Source: UBA7887 sp964408735
GTDB taxonomy: Bacteria; Pseudomonadota; Alphaproteobacteria; UBA7887
Direction of reading: 5' to 3'
NCBI GenBank assembly: GCA_964408735.1
Contig: CAYPAX010000047.1
Location: forward strand, 1-34,092
DNA length: 34,092 nucleotides
Notes under the pieces: generated by a model
The model's database searches: none
Told to the model about the DNA's origin: nothing
Seen by the model: only the letters and a program-made list of their open reading frames with translations
In this document: in pieces, positions 24,580 through 34,092 of the stretch
Numbering within the stretch: position 1 is the first letter of the stretch
How the letters are laid out: every line of letters starts with the position of its first letter
Program-made: the position numbers and the translations under genes

Positions 24580-24621
24580 TTGGATTGACCGAATCCAAAG
24601 ATTTATGGTGTCCCCATAAAT
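24580..24621. repeat. Twin short hairpins upstream of the secreted cadherin-like gene
   Basis: Two adjacent perfect inverted repeats with 5-nt loops, 2 nt apart. The first is TTGGATTGACCGAATCCAA at 24580-24598. The second has ATTTATGG at 24601-24608 and CCATAAAT at 24614-24621, with TGTCC between. The run TATGGTGTCCCC resembles a core that I recall near RAYT genes, which is recollection only. They lie between the uvrC stop and the start of the secreted protein gene. No T-run follows on the minus strand, so an intrinsic terminator for uvrC is not well supported. REP-like or operator roles are both possible. Confidence 0.6.
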
Positions 24622-24651
24622 TATGGCAAAAGCAAACTCTCGCCGAACCGG

Positions 24652-26586
24652 TCAGCCGCCGCCATGGAAATGGTCGTAGACGGTCTTCGCCACGGTCTTG
24701 CTGATGCCGTCGACCGTCTCCAGGTCGGCGAGGCCGGCCTCGGCCACACCCTTCGGTGAGCCGAAGCGGTGCAGCAGGGCGCGTTTGCGCTTGGGCCCGA
24801 TGCCGGCGATCTGGTCGAGCTCGGAAGTGACCAGGGCCTTGGCGCGGCGCGCCCGGTGGCTGCCGATGGCGAAACGGTGGGCCTCGTCGCGCAGGCGCTG
24901 CAGGAAATAGCTCACCGGGCTGTTCGGCGGCACCAGGAAGGGCTGGCGCTCGGGCAGGTGGATGCGCTCGCGCCCGGCGTCGCGGTCGGGACCCTTGGCG
25001 ATGGCCGCGACGCCGATGCCGCCTTCACCCACCGTCACGCCGAGGTCGGCGAAGATGGCCAGCGCGCTCGAGAGCTGCCCGGCGCCGCCGTCGAGCAGCA
25101 CCAGGTCGGGCCATTGCCCGCCCTCGCCGTCCGGGTCTTCCTTGTTGAGGCGGGTGAAACGCCGGGTCAGCACCTCGCGCATCATGGCGTAGTCGTCGCC
25201 CGGCGCGAAGCCGTCGCCGGGGGCGCTGCCGTCGCCGGGGGCGCTGCCGTCCTCGCCACTGCCCTTGATGTTGAACTTGCGATAGGCGCCCTTGATGGGG
25301 CCCTCCGGCCCCGCCACGACCATGGCGCCGACGGCGCGGGTGCCGGAGATGTGGCTGTTGTCGTAGATCTCGATGCGCTGCGGCGCCGCTTCGAGAGCGA
25401 ACATCTCGGCGACGCCTTCTAGCAGGCGGCGCTGGGTGGCGCTTTCCGCCAGGCGCCGGCTCAAGGCCTCGCGGGCGTTGGCCACGGCCTGGTCGACCAG
25501 GCGCCGCTTGTCGCCGCGCAGCGGCCGGCTCAGGCGCACCTTTCGCTCGGCCCGCAGGCTCAAGGCCTCGGCGATCAGCGCCTGGCCCTCGACCTGATGG
25601 CTGAGCAGAACCCGCGGCGGCGCCTCGCGGCCGTCGTAGAACTGGACGACGAAGGCGCCGAGCACCTTGGCGGCATCGTCGTCGCGGCCATGGCTCGGAT
25701 AATGGGCACGGTTGCCGTAATTGCGCCCGCCGCGGAAGAAGAAGACCTGGATGCAGGTCTGGCCGCCATCTTGGTGCGCCGCGATGAGGTCGGCATCGCC
25801 CACCGCATCCACATTGATGCCCTGGTGAGCCTGAATGTGGGCCAGCGCCCGGATGCGGTCGCGCAGCACCGCCGCGGCCTCGAAGGCGAGATCGTCGCTC
25901 GCCGCCTGCATGCGCTCCGCCATGCGGCTCTGCACCTGCTGACTGCGCCCGGCCAGGAAGTCGCCTGCCTGGGCGACGATCTCTCCGTAGTCCTCGCCCG
26001 AGATCTCGCCGACACAGGGGCCGCTGCAACGCTTGATCTGATATTGCAGGCAGGGTCGGCTGCGGCTGTTGAAGACGCTGTCGGTGCAGGTACGAAGCGG
26101 AAAGGCCCGCTGCAGGGCGTTGAGGGTGCGGTTGACGGCGCCGGCCGAGGCGAAGGGACCGAAATAGCGCCCGGGGCGCGAGCGCGCGCCGCGGTGCTTC
26201 AAGAGATGCGGCCAATCGTCGTCGCCCGTGAGCAGAATATAGGGATGCGACTTGTCGTCGCGCAGCACGATGTTGTAGCGCGGCTTGAGGCGCTTGATGA
26301 GGTTGGCCTCGAGCAGCAGCGCCTCGGCCTCGGTATGGGTGGTGATGACCTCCAGCGAGGCGGTCGCGGCGATCATGCGGGCGATGCGCACCGATTGGCG
26401 CAACGGGTTGGCGTAGGAGGCCACGCGCTTGCGCAAAGCTCTTGCCTTGCCGACGTAGAGCACACTGCCCTTGGCGTCGAGCATGCGATAGACGCCGGGG
26501 CCCGGCGGCAGCCGACGCACGGTGTCGCGGATCACCTGGACGCCGCCCGAAAGTGAGCCTTGTTCGCGTGTCGCTGTGCTCGCCAT
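24652..26586 (-). CDS. uvrC: Excinuclease ABC subunit C
   Basis: A 644-residue nucleotide excision repair nuclease. The GIY-YIG domain at about residues 22-100 has PGPGVYRMLDAKGSVLYVGK and makes the 3' incision. The UVR motif follows (MQAASDDLAFEAAAVLRDRI), which contacts UvrB. The RNase H-like domain for the 5' incision begins RIEIYDNSHISGTRAVGAMV and includes PDLVLLDGGAGQL. Two helix-hairpin-helix motifs end the protein (IAGIGPKRKRALLHRFGS). An unusual triplicated GSAPGD-type insertion lies at about residues 448-465. The start at 26586 is preceded by GAGGAT; upstream open frame is not UvrC-like. uvrB is in the same window, about 2.8 kb upstream, on the same strand. Confidence 0.96.
   Translation of the reverse strand: MASTATREQGSLSGGVQVIRDTVRRLPPGPGVYRMLDAKGSVLYVGKARALRKRVASYANPLRQSVRIARMIAATASLEVITTHTEAEALLLEANLIKRLKPRYNIVLRDDKSHPYILLTGDDDWPHLLKHRGARSRPGRYFGPFASAGAVNRTLNALQRAFPLRTCTDSVFNSRSRPCLQYQIKRCSGPCVGEISGEDYGEIVAQAGDFLAGRSQQVQSRMAERMQAASDDLAFEAAAVLRDRIRALAHIQAHQGINVDAVGDADLIAAHQDGGQTCIQVFFFRGGRNYGNRAHYPSHGRDDDAAKVLGAFVVQFYDGREAPPRVLLSHQVEGQALIAEALSLRAERKVRLSRPLRGDKRRLVDQAVANAREALSRRLAESATQRRLLEGVAEMFALEAAPQRIEIYDNSHISGTRAVGAMVVAGPEGPIKGAYRKFNIKGSGEDGSAPGDGSAPGDGFAPGDDYAMMREVLTRRFTRLNKEDPDGEGGQWPDLVLLDGGAGQLSSALAIFADLGVTVGEGGIGVAAIAKGPDRDAGRERIHLPERQPFLVPPNSPVSYFLQRLRDEAHRFAIGSHRARRAKALVTSELDQIAGIGPKRKRALLHRFGSPKGVAEAGLADLETVDGISKTVAKTVYDHFHGGG
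25192..25245 (-). repeat. 18-bp tandem repeat within uvrC
   Basis: Two identical 18-bp copies of GCCGTCGCCGGGGGCGCT, at 25210-25227 and 25228-25245, and one diverged copy at 25192-25209. They encode GSAPGD, GSAPGD and GFAPGD in frame. The insertion lies between FNIKGSGED and the conserved DYAMMREVL of UvrC, probably a flexible surface loop made by replication slippage. Confidence 0.8.
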
Positions 26587-26938
26587 GGCCGCACTATCCT
26601 CGCAGCCGCGGGCCGGGTCAATGTGGGGGAAAGCGAGGGAAACCAAGGCCTCGTCGCCAACCGGCGGCGCTATCCACCAAAGCTGTGGAAAACTCATTGA
26701 AGAACCCGGCTGTCGTTGTTGTGAAGCCAAGGTTTCGCTGCAATTGCTTCGAATTGCCCAAATTTTGGGCGAAAATCCTAAGCCATTGATATTTCATAAT
26801 AAATTTAAGAGGGTCGTGATTACGCTAGAGGCCCGTTTCGGATCCGGGACGATTGCGCAGCGGCAATTATGACGCCAACTGCGCGCTGTGAACAAATTCG
26901 CGTGAGAACTCTCGCCCGAAAGGGCCGGAAATCATTCG
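26587..26938. other. Intergenic region between folB and uvrC
   Basis: A 352-bp non-coding stretch, AT-richer than its surroundings at 26740-26820. It should hold the uvrC promoter. A 15-bp palindrome GCCCAAATTTTGGGC lies at 26756-26770, next to CAATT...AATTG half-sites (26741-26756). GCCC-GAAA-GGGC (26914-26925), just past the folB stop, is a weak terminator candidate without a T-run. I see no gene and no tRNA here. Confidence 0.5.
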
Positions 26939-27349
26939 CTAATCGGCGCACGACCGCTCTATTTCGATACCCACGACGGCATCGTCGCTCAACACGTCGA
27001 GCTTCTCTACCCGAACGTTTACACTCGCCACCCGCGAGTCGGCCAGGCACATATCGGCAACACGCTCGGCCAGGCTCTCGACCAGGTTGATATGCCCCTC
27101 GGCGACAATGGCGCGGATGCCGGCGATGACGTCGTCGTAGCTCACCACCTCGGCGATGCGGTCGCCATGGGCTGCGTCGGGCTCGGCGATGTCGAGGGTA
27201 ACATCGAGCGCCACGCGCTGCGTGCGGCCGCGCTCATGCGCATGGATGCCGATGGCGCAGTCGATCACCAGCTTGCGCACGAAGAGCCGCCGCGAATGGG
27301 TCTTGGCCGTTGGCGTGGCGATGGGGTGGAGCTTGCTTTGGGGTGCCAT
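26939..27349 (-). CDS. folB: Dihydroneopterin aldolase
   Basis: A 136-residue cytoplasmic enzyme that cleaves 7,8-dihydroneopterin to 6-hydroxymethyl-dihydropterin and glycolaldehyde in folate synthesis. CAIGIHAHERGRTQRVALDV carries the conserved Glu/Arg pair, VSYDDVIAGI is the tunnel-fold core, and INLVESLAERVADMCL holds the substrate-binding Glu. VNVRVEKLDVL has the Lys near the C-terminus. The N-terminal 20 residues are longer than usual, so translation may start further in. The gene begins directly after the stop of the FolM-like reductase, the last gene in a run from uvrB. The pairing with a pteridine reductase-like gene fits a shared pterin pathway. Confidence 0.93.
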   Translation of the reverse strand: MAPQSKLHPIATPTAKTHSRRLFVRKLVIDCAIGIHAHERGRTQRVALDVTLDIAEPDAAHGDRIAEVVSYDDVIAGIRAIVAEGHINLVESLAERVADMCLADSRVASVNVRVEKLDVLSDDAVVGIEIERSCAD

Positions 27350-28123
27350 CTATTCCAGATCCGCGTCGCTGGTGGGTGCGTTGCGCCAGCCCAGGTGCTG
27401 GCCGCTGTCGAGAGCGATCATTTGCCCTGTCAGGGACGGGGCGTCCAGGATAAAGCGCAAGGCCGCGCAAATCTCATCGACGGACACTGCGCGCGCGAGC
27501 GGTGTCGCGGCGACCTGTTTGGCGAAGGCGGCCTCGTCCTGGCGGGCGCTCGGCAGGGTCGGGCCGGGGCCGATGCCCATGACGCGGATGCGCGGCGCCA
27601 GCGCCATGGCGAGGGTTTGCGTGAGAGTCCAGAGCGCCGACTTGCTCAGCGTATAGGACAGGAAGTGGGGGGTCAGGTTGGCCACGCGCTGGTCGAGCAT
27701 GTTGACGATCACGCCCTTGCGGCCGTCCGGCAACGCGGCAGCGAAGGCCTGGGAAAGCACCAGCGGCGCGCGCAGGTTGACCTCCATATGCGCGTCCCAG
27801 CTGGCGCGGCTGGCGCTGGCTGCCGAATCGTATTCGAAGGCCGAGGCGTTGTTGATCAGGCAGGTGACGGGGCCGAGTGCGGCGGCCGCCTCGACCAGGC
27901 CGGCGGTCTCGTGCTCGTCCGCGAGGTCGGCGGCGACGGCGCGCGCGCGGCCGCCCGCGGCCTCGATCTCCGCCACCACCTTGGCCGCGGCCTCGGCCGA
28001 GCGGCGGTAGTGCACGGCGACCGCATAGCCACGCTCAAAAGTTGCCATGGCAAGGGCTCTGCCGATGCGTTCGCCCGCCCCGGTGACCAGCGCCACCCCC
28101 TCACCCTCACCCCGATCTATCAT
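27350..28123 (-). CDS. FolM/pteridine reductase-like SDR
   Basis: A 257-residue SDR whose active site matches pteridine reductase and FolM rather than classical SDRs. The nucleotide loop is TGAGERIG (about residues 14-21), with Arg where PTR1/FolM have it. The catalytic Ser position is replaced by Asp in VNMLDQRVANLTPHF; a Tyr follows 13 residues later and a Lys 4 after that (SYTLSK), the Asp-Tyr-Lys arrangement of PTR1. It probably reduces a dihydropterin such as dihydromonapterin or dihydrofolate using NADPH. It abuts folB and overlaps the membrane protein gene upstream by 4 nt. The start at 28123 is fixed by this overlap and by the fold. Confidence 0.82.
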   Translation of the reverse strand: MIDRGEGEGVALVTGAGERIGRALAMATFERGYAVAVHYRRSAEAAAKVVAEIEAAGGRARAVAADLADEHETAGLVEAAAALGPVTCLINNASAFEYDSAASASRASWDAHMEVNLRAPLVLSQAFAAALPDGRKGVIVNMLDQRVANLTPHFLSYTLSKSALWTLTQTLAMALAPRIRVMGIGPGPTLPSARQDEAAFAKQVAATPLARAVSVDEICAALRFILDAPSLTGQMIALDSGQHLGWRNAPTSDADLE

Positions 28124-29357
28124 TCTCGCCTCGCCAGCAGGCCCGCGGTCATGGCCGCCGTCAGCCACAGGGCCGCCAGCCACCAGGTCTGCCAGATGCC
28201 ATAGGAAAAACTCGACAGCGCGACGGCGACCAGGATTGCCGCGGCCGCAGCCGCCCCCCCCAGGCGCTGCGGCAGGTCGCGCGCCAGGCCCAGCAGCAAA
28301 CCGCCGCACAGCAGCGCGAGCAGCGCCGCGCCGGGCAGGCCGAGCTCGAGCCAGATCTGCAGCGGCGCATTGTGCGGGTGCAGCGGCAGGGCCTGCATCC
28401 TGCCATAGGTCTGGAAGGGCAGGGAAAGATCGAACTGGGTGATGTAGGTATCGCCGCCGGGGATCGAGCGCGAGGCGTCCAGCCCCCAGCCCATAAGGCG
28501 GCGCTCTTGGATGCGGTCCGAGACGAAGCGCCAGATGTAGATGCGGTGCACCGCGGTCGAGGAGACCTGGCTCGCCCAGTCATAGGCGACGTTGGGCGAG
28601 AGCACCGTGATCGGCAGCATGGGCGCCGCCATGGTGCCGAGCGCGACCACCAGGGCAAGGCCGCGGCCGACCAGCCATGGCGCCACCATGACGGCAGCGA
28701 AGACGCCCGCGCCAACTACGAAGGCTACCCCGGCAGAATTCGATTCGAGCATCAGCAAGACGCCGATCAGGCCTGCGACGAGGAGCGATGCGGCACCGCG
28801 GAGCACGCCTGTGCCGCTGTCGCGGGCGCGCTGCCAGAGCCAGGCCACGGCCGGCCAGATGATCAGTGCGATCACCGTCGCGCCGCGGTTCAGCGCCGCC
28901 ATGCCGTAATAGGCGGGATCGTCGCGAATGGCCTTGCGCAGGGCGCCGTTGCCGTAGGCGTCGACAGCCATCACGGCGAGCGCGAGAGCAATACCGAAAC
29001 AAAGCGCGGCGCCGACGCGGTCGCGCTGGCTGCGATCGAGCGCAAGCGTGCCCACGACCAGCAGAAGACCGACCGCAGTGATGAAGACCAGCTTCGGCAG
29101 GCGCGATATCACGAGATCGGGAAACGCGGCCCAGACGCCGGCGATGCCGGCCCAGGCGAGCATCGCCAGCATAACCAGAAAGGCCCAGCGCAGGGTGCGT
29201 GGCAGGCGCCGGTCCCCCGCCGCGTAGCCCGGCAGCGCCGCCAGTCCGGCAATCAGCGCCAGCGGCGCCAGCGCCTTGGGCGCCAGGACCGCGAGTGGCG
29301 CGAAGAGGAAGGCCGCCAAGACAAGGACGGCAGCGCCGATGCGAACGGCGGTACCGT

Positions 29358-29361
<4 letters not shown>
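28120..29361 (-). CDS. O-antigen ligase (Wzy_C/WaaL) family membrane protein
   Basis: A 413-residue integral inner-membrane protein with about ten or more hydrophobic segments, for example AAVLVLAAFLFAPLAVLAP and IALIIWPAVAWLW. A large periplasmic loop ends in LHPHNAPLQIWLELGLPGAA, the HxHN...E.G..G motif of the Wzy_C family. Such proteins join or polymerise lipid-linked glycans (WaaL, Wzy) or glycosylate proteins (PglL). Which one applies here cannot be told, since no glycan genes are nearby. It overlaps the uvrB stop by 4 nt and the FolM-like start by 4 nt, an odd partner for DNA repair and folate genes. Confidence 0.88.
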
Positions 29362-31514
<2,153 letters not shown>

Positions 31515-31850
31515 TCTCTAAGAGCGCGGCGGGGGATGCAATGGGGTGGCTGAGCGTCAGCTCTCGCGTTCGGCCGGAACTTCATCAGGGGCATGGCGCC
31601 GTGGAAGCTGTGGGCCGTTGCTGTTCGGATCGGCATCCCCTTTGGAGGAACCTCGAAGCCTCAAAGGCGCTGACCGGGCGTATCAGATCTATCGAACGGC
31701 TTTTGGGTGGCCTGACCTGCCTTCGCGAAGCCCGCTTCGGCAGGCGCAGGAGGGTCAGGCGGGGCAAGGTTGCGGGCGTGCACTGCGACCGATCCGTGTA
31801 TTGTGGGCGGGGAATGTGACCGTACGACATTGAACGGGACGGGCCGAACC
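31515..31850. other. Divergent intergenic region upstream of uvrB
   Basis: A 336-bp region between uvrB (minus) and the secreted protein gene (plus), with only small unsupported frames. It contains a short hairpin GCTGA-GCG-TCAGC (31549-31561), the dyad GTTC-GGCCG-GAAC (31568-31580) and a larger nested stem-loop listed separately. I looked for the alphaproteobacterial LexA box (GTTC-N7-GTTC or its complement) and did not find it. Confidence 0.5.
31711..31759. repeat. Nested stem-loop upstream of the secreted protein gene
   Basis: Nested inverted pairs share one centre: CCTGACC (31711-31717) with GGTCAGG (31753-31759), CCTGCC (31716-31721) with GGCAGG (31739-31744), and GAAGC (31727-31731) with GCTTC (31734-31738). 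CTTCGCGAAGCCCGCTTCGG at the apex resembles a dispersed repeat type that I recall from many bacterial genomes. Whether copies occur elsewhere in this genome cannot be told from the window. Confidence 0.55.
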
Positions 31851-33929
31851 ATGACGAGGACACGATCCGCAGGCACGCGTTTCACCACCGCGCGGGCCAC
31901 GACAGGCGCAATGAGCCGCCACTTTTTCGCCCTGCTGGGCCTTATCTTTTTGGTCGCGCTGACGCCGCTGTCCGAGGCCCGGGCAGAGGGTGAATTCTTC
32001 GGCAATAATTGCAGCCTGACCGTCGAGCGCGAGATGGAGCGGATCCCGGTCGACAATGCCCTCAAATACGGCATGCTCGGGTTTCTCGCCCTCTCTCCCG
32101 AACTGGTGGGGCCGGCATCGCCATTCGCCCAAGGCGCCATCGCGAGCGAATTGAAAAAGGACGTCGCGGTCGCGGCGCTCAAGGGTGTTGTCGGCTGCAT
32201 CAAGGACCCGAAACTGCGCCAGACGTGGCGGAATCGGTTGGAAATCGTCCTGGCGCTCGACGATGTGTGGAGCTTCACCTCGGACCTGGCGAATGCCGCG
32301 GGCCTTGTCGAGCATGTCGACGAGGTGACCGGCATCAAGACGACGGGCATGCCGATCGGTGAACTGATCTACAAGGTCGGCGTGTCACCGAACACGATCA
32401 GCGGCCTGGCGGGCGGCGGCGACCTTATGCGCGAGGCCTTCAGCCAGGTCTCGTTTGGCAGGCCCCTGGGGTTTCAGATGAAGGTGCAGGTGTTGCTGCG
32501 GCTTGCCGGAACCTTCACCGATGAGTGCCAGTACGATACCGCGCGCCAGATTACCCGGAGCCTGCGCGCCGAGATGCGGGCGCGGGAACAACCGGCCTAC
32601 AACGAGATGATCGCCGCCACCCGCGCGCTGACCGGGCGGGCGATCACCGTGGAGTCGGAGCTGTCGGCGTTCGACCCGACCCCCTATCTCGGCACCAATC
32701 CGCGCCATGTCAGTCTGTTTATCGGCGCTCGCGGCGATCTTCGCCTGATCGGCCGACTGATGCCGGACACGGATGCCCTGGCCGAGAGAATCGAGCGCGC
32801 GGCGCCGGACTATGCCGTTCGGCACGCAGGCTTGCATGCCAACCTGGACGACGCGGAGAACGCCCTCAAGCAATGCAACTATCCGCGCCTGGCGAGCGCC
32901 ATGAATGTCGTCGGCACCGACTGGGGCGTTGCCGCCTATTCGCCGGTCAATACCGCGCTCGGCGCGCTCTACGATATCTTTCTCGGTGGCGACACCGATC
33001 AACCGATCAGCGACGCGCTCCATCTGCAGCGCAAAGAGGCCGCCAGGGATGGTTGTTGGGGCGATGTGGTGAGGCGATACAACGCTATCGTCGAGACCTT
33101 CGGCGTACTCGGTGATGTCAACGACGCGGGACGCGATGACGACAAGCTGGACTTCGCGATCGCGCGCGGCAAGAGGGCAGCCGAGACCTGTGATCTCGGA
33201 CGTGCGCAAAGAGCGCTCGATTTCGCGAGCGGTCTTCTGCCCGCCAGCCTCGACCCGGGCAACCTCTGCATCGATCCCCGGCGCGCGGAGATTCGCATTG
33301 CCCAGTTCCGCGACGAGTTGGATCGTGCCCGGGAGACGTGCGACGAGGAGGTCATCCCGGTAAGGATCGAGGAGCCCGGCGAGGACACGCCGTGTCCGGT
33401 CGCGGCCGGCGAGGACGGCGTGCAGATCAAGCGCTATTGCGCCGAGGAAGCCGAGGGGCTGGCGGCGGGCTATTACGTCGTGCGCATGAGCGGCGGCGGC
33501 TGGCGCAAGCATGCCTTCGGCAAGGCGATCAAGATCGACGGCTATCAGGACTCCGTCATCGAGGTGACCGGCGAGGTCGAGGCGCCGGAAAGGACCGGCG
33601 GCGGCCGCTGGCTGCTGCCGGTCGGCGGCATATTGGCCGACGTGACGCCGCTCTGGCAGGACGCCGCCGAGGCCGCCAGCGTCAAGGCGTGCAAGCGCGG
33701 CAAGCCGCAGTGCCCGTGCAAGGCGTCGCCCGACATCTGGGCGAGCGGGCCGCTATACGACTTGGTCGGCGGACCCTTCCCCACCAACAACGAGGCGCTG
33801 GATATCGCCGGCAATCCGCGCGGCAAGAACCGGGCGGACGGCAGCGCCAAACATTGGACCCACGACAAGGAGCGCAAGGCCGAGGAGGTGAACGCCGTCT
33901 GCGACAGGATCATCGCTGCCGCCGAATGA
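31851..33929 (+). CDS. Large secreted protein of unknown function
   Basis: Reading from 31851 gives 692 residues; from the ATG at 31911 it gives 672. The second start places a clean signal peptide first (MSRHFFALLGLIFLVALTPL, cleavage near SEARA), so it may be the real one. The mature protein is largely helical and I do not recognise a domain. Scattered Cys residues (NNCSLTVE, VGCIKD, DECQYD, KQCNYP, RDGCWGD, AETCDLG, GNLCIDP, RETCDEE, KPQCPCK) suggest periplasmic disulfides. A small beta-rich part near the C-terminus has YYVVRMSGGGWRKHAFGKAI. It could be a host- or envelope-facing factor, but no function can be assigned. No operon partner is seen. Confidence 0.75.
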   Translation: MTRTRSAGTRFTTARATTGAMSRHFFALLGLIFLVALTPLSEARAEGEFFGNNCSLTVEREMERIPVDNALKYGMLGFLALSPELVGPASPFAQGAIASELKKDVAVAALKGVVGCIKDPKLRQTWRNRLEIVLALDDVWSFTSDLANAAGLVEHVDEVTGIKTTGMPIGELIYKVGVSPNTISGLAGGGDLMREAFSQVSFGRPLGFQMKVQVLLRLAGTFTDECQYDTARQITRSLRAEMRAREQPAYNEMIAATRALTGRAITVESELSAFDPTPYLGTNPRHVSLFIGARGDLRLIGRLMPDTDALAERIERAAPDYAVRHAGLHANLDDAENALKQCNYPRLASAMNVVGTDWGVAAYSPVNTALGALYDIFLGGDTDQPISDALHLQRKEAARDGCWGDVVRRYNAIVETFGVLGDVNDAGRDDDKLDFAIARGKRAAETCDLGRAQRALDFASGLLPASLDPGNLCIDPRRAEIRIAQFRDELDRARETCDEEVIPVRIEEPGEDTPCPVAAGEDGVQIKRYCAEEAEGLAAGYYVVRMSGGGWRKHAFGKAIKIDGYQDSVIEVTGEVEAPERTGGGRWLLPVGGILADVTPLWQDAAEAASVKACKRGKPQCPCKASPDIWASGPLYDLVGGPFPTNNEALDIAGNPRGKNRADGSAKHWTHDKERKAEEVNAVCDRIIAAAE

Positions 33930-33995
33930 GCCGCCGGCGGCCGCCGGCATGTGGGTCTCTGTGACTGAGCCTTGGCACTAGATCTCTTCCAGGCG

Positions 33996-34092
33996 CTAGA
34001 CCGTGAAGCCGCGGTCCACCGGCAACACTTGGCCGGCCACCATGGCGGCGTCGTCGCTGGCGAGCCAGGCGGCGGCCACAGGTCAGGCCCGA
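33996..34092 (-). pseudogene. C-terminal remnant of a short-chain dehydrogenase (interrupted)
   Basis: On the minus strand the sequence ending at the TAG at 33996-33998 encodes WLASDDAAMVAGQVLPVD followed by RGFTV, which is the typical C-terminus of an SDR. In that frame a TGA stands at 34083-34085, only one Val and one Pro before the AAAWLAS stretch, so the reading frame is broken within the window. It is either a decayed gene or carries a frameshift near 34083. Only about 100 nt are visible, so the rest cannot be judged. Confidence 0.5.

Noticed and set aside
25192..25245. Short tandem repeats as a CRISPR-like array
   Set aside because: Units are 18 bp, directly adjacent without spacers, in frame and inside uvrC.
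26684..26692. TGTGGAAAA, a possible DnaA box (reverse strand TTTTCCACA)
   Set aside because: It is a single near-match; no cluster of boxes and no replication genes are nearby, so an origin is not supported.
26887..26906. GAAC...GAAC direct repeat between folB and uvrC
   Set aside because: The spacing is 12 nt rather than 7, and it lies far from the uvrC start.
31541..31833. Two overlapping open frames of about 92-95 codons
   Set aside because: They cross a stem-loop repeat, have no recognisable protein character and no ribosome binding site.
31515..31850. Possible SOS (LexA) box upstream of uvrB
   Set aside because: GTTC and GAAC words occur, including GTTC-N5-GAAC at 31568, but none with the 7-nt spacing of direct repeats used in alphaproteobacteria.

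Overview
This is GC-rich, densely packed DNA of alphaproteobacterial character. The best pointers are ubiG diverging from lysC, lysC followed by a nitrogen-type ptsP carrying a GAF domain, an RpoH-type sigma factor with the RpoH box, a DUF1178 protein, and heavy use of 1-4 nt start/stop overlaps. No rRNA, tRNA or CRISPR was seen. The chromosome looks ordinary, perhaps a marine or soil Rhodospirillales-like organism, but that placement is inference. Most genes lie on the minus strand.

Layout. 1-4567 (minus): lysC, a nitronate monooxygenase-like gene and ptsP form a tight run. 4677-9056: ubiG diverges from lysC and converges with a class V aminotransferase, which follows a DUF1178 gene; then a SAM methyltransferase and a Baeyer-Villiger type flavin monooxygenase run on the plus strand. 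9053-11303 (minus): an RpoH-like sigma factor, a SpoT/MESH1-like HD hydrolase and an exported methyltransferase-like protein overlap one another. A TetR-like regulator diverges from the sigma gene across a palindrome and is coupled to a 63-aa ORF. 12150-16037 (minus): two acyl-CoA dehydrogenases, an SDR and a glutaredoxin-DinB fusion look like a CoA-thioester catabolic operon.

16038-20774: an intergenic region holds a 156-bp MITE-like element. It is followed by a secreted protein, a YaiI-family gene, a long perfect hairpin, and a coupled pair of a CinA-like protein and a ThDP enzyme. 20921-24621: a redoxin, a soluble flotillin-like SPFH protein, an internally deleted REP-associated tyrosine transposase (RAYT), a secreted cadherin-like protein and twin hairpins. 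24652-31505 (minus): uvrB, an O-antigen-ligase-like membrane protein, a FolM/PTR1-like reductase and folB form one overlapping run, with uvrC downstream after a 352-bp gap. 31851-end: a large secreted protein of unknown function and the broken C-terminus of an SDR.

The housekeeping part covers nitrogen-PTS signalling, aspartate-family biosynthesis, ubiquinone, folate and nucleotide excision repair. The least explained parts are the short palindromic elements: a MITE-like element, a 27-bp-arm hairpin and a twin hairpin. The last two carry core sequences that I recall as typical neighbours of RAYT genes, and a RAYT that has lost its catalytic tyrosine segment lies between them. A second candidate for follow-up is the sigma factor - alarmone-hydrolase-like - exported methyltransferase operon with its divergent TetR-like regulator. 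I did not find a clearly new multi-gene defence or mobile system.
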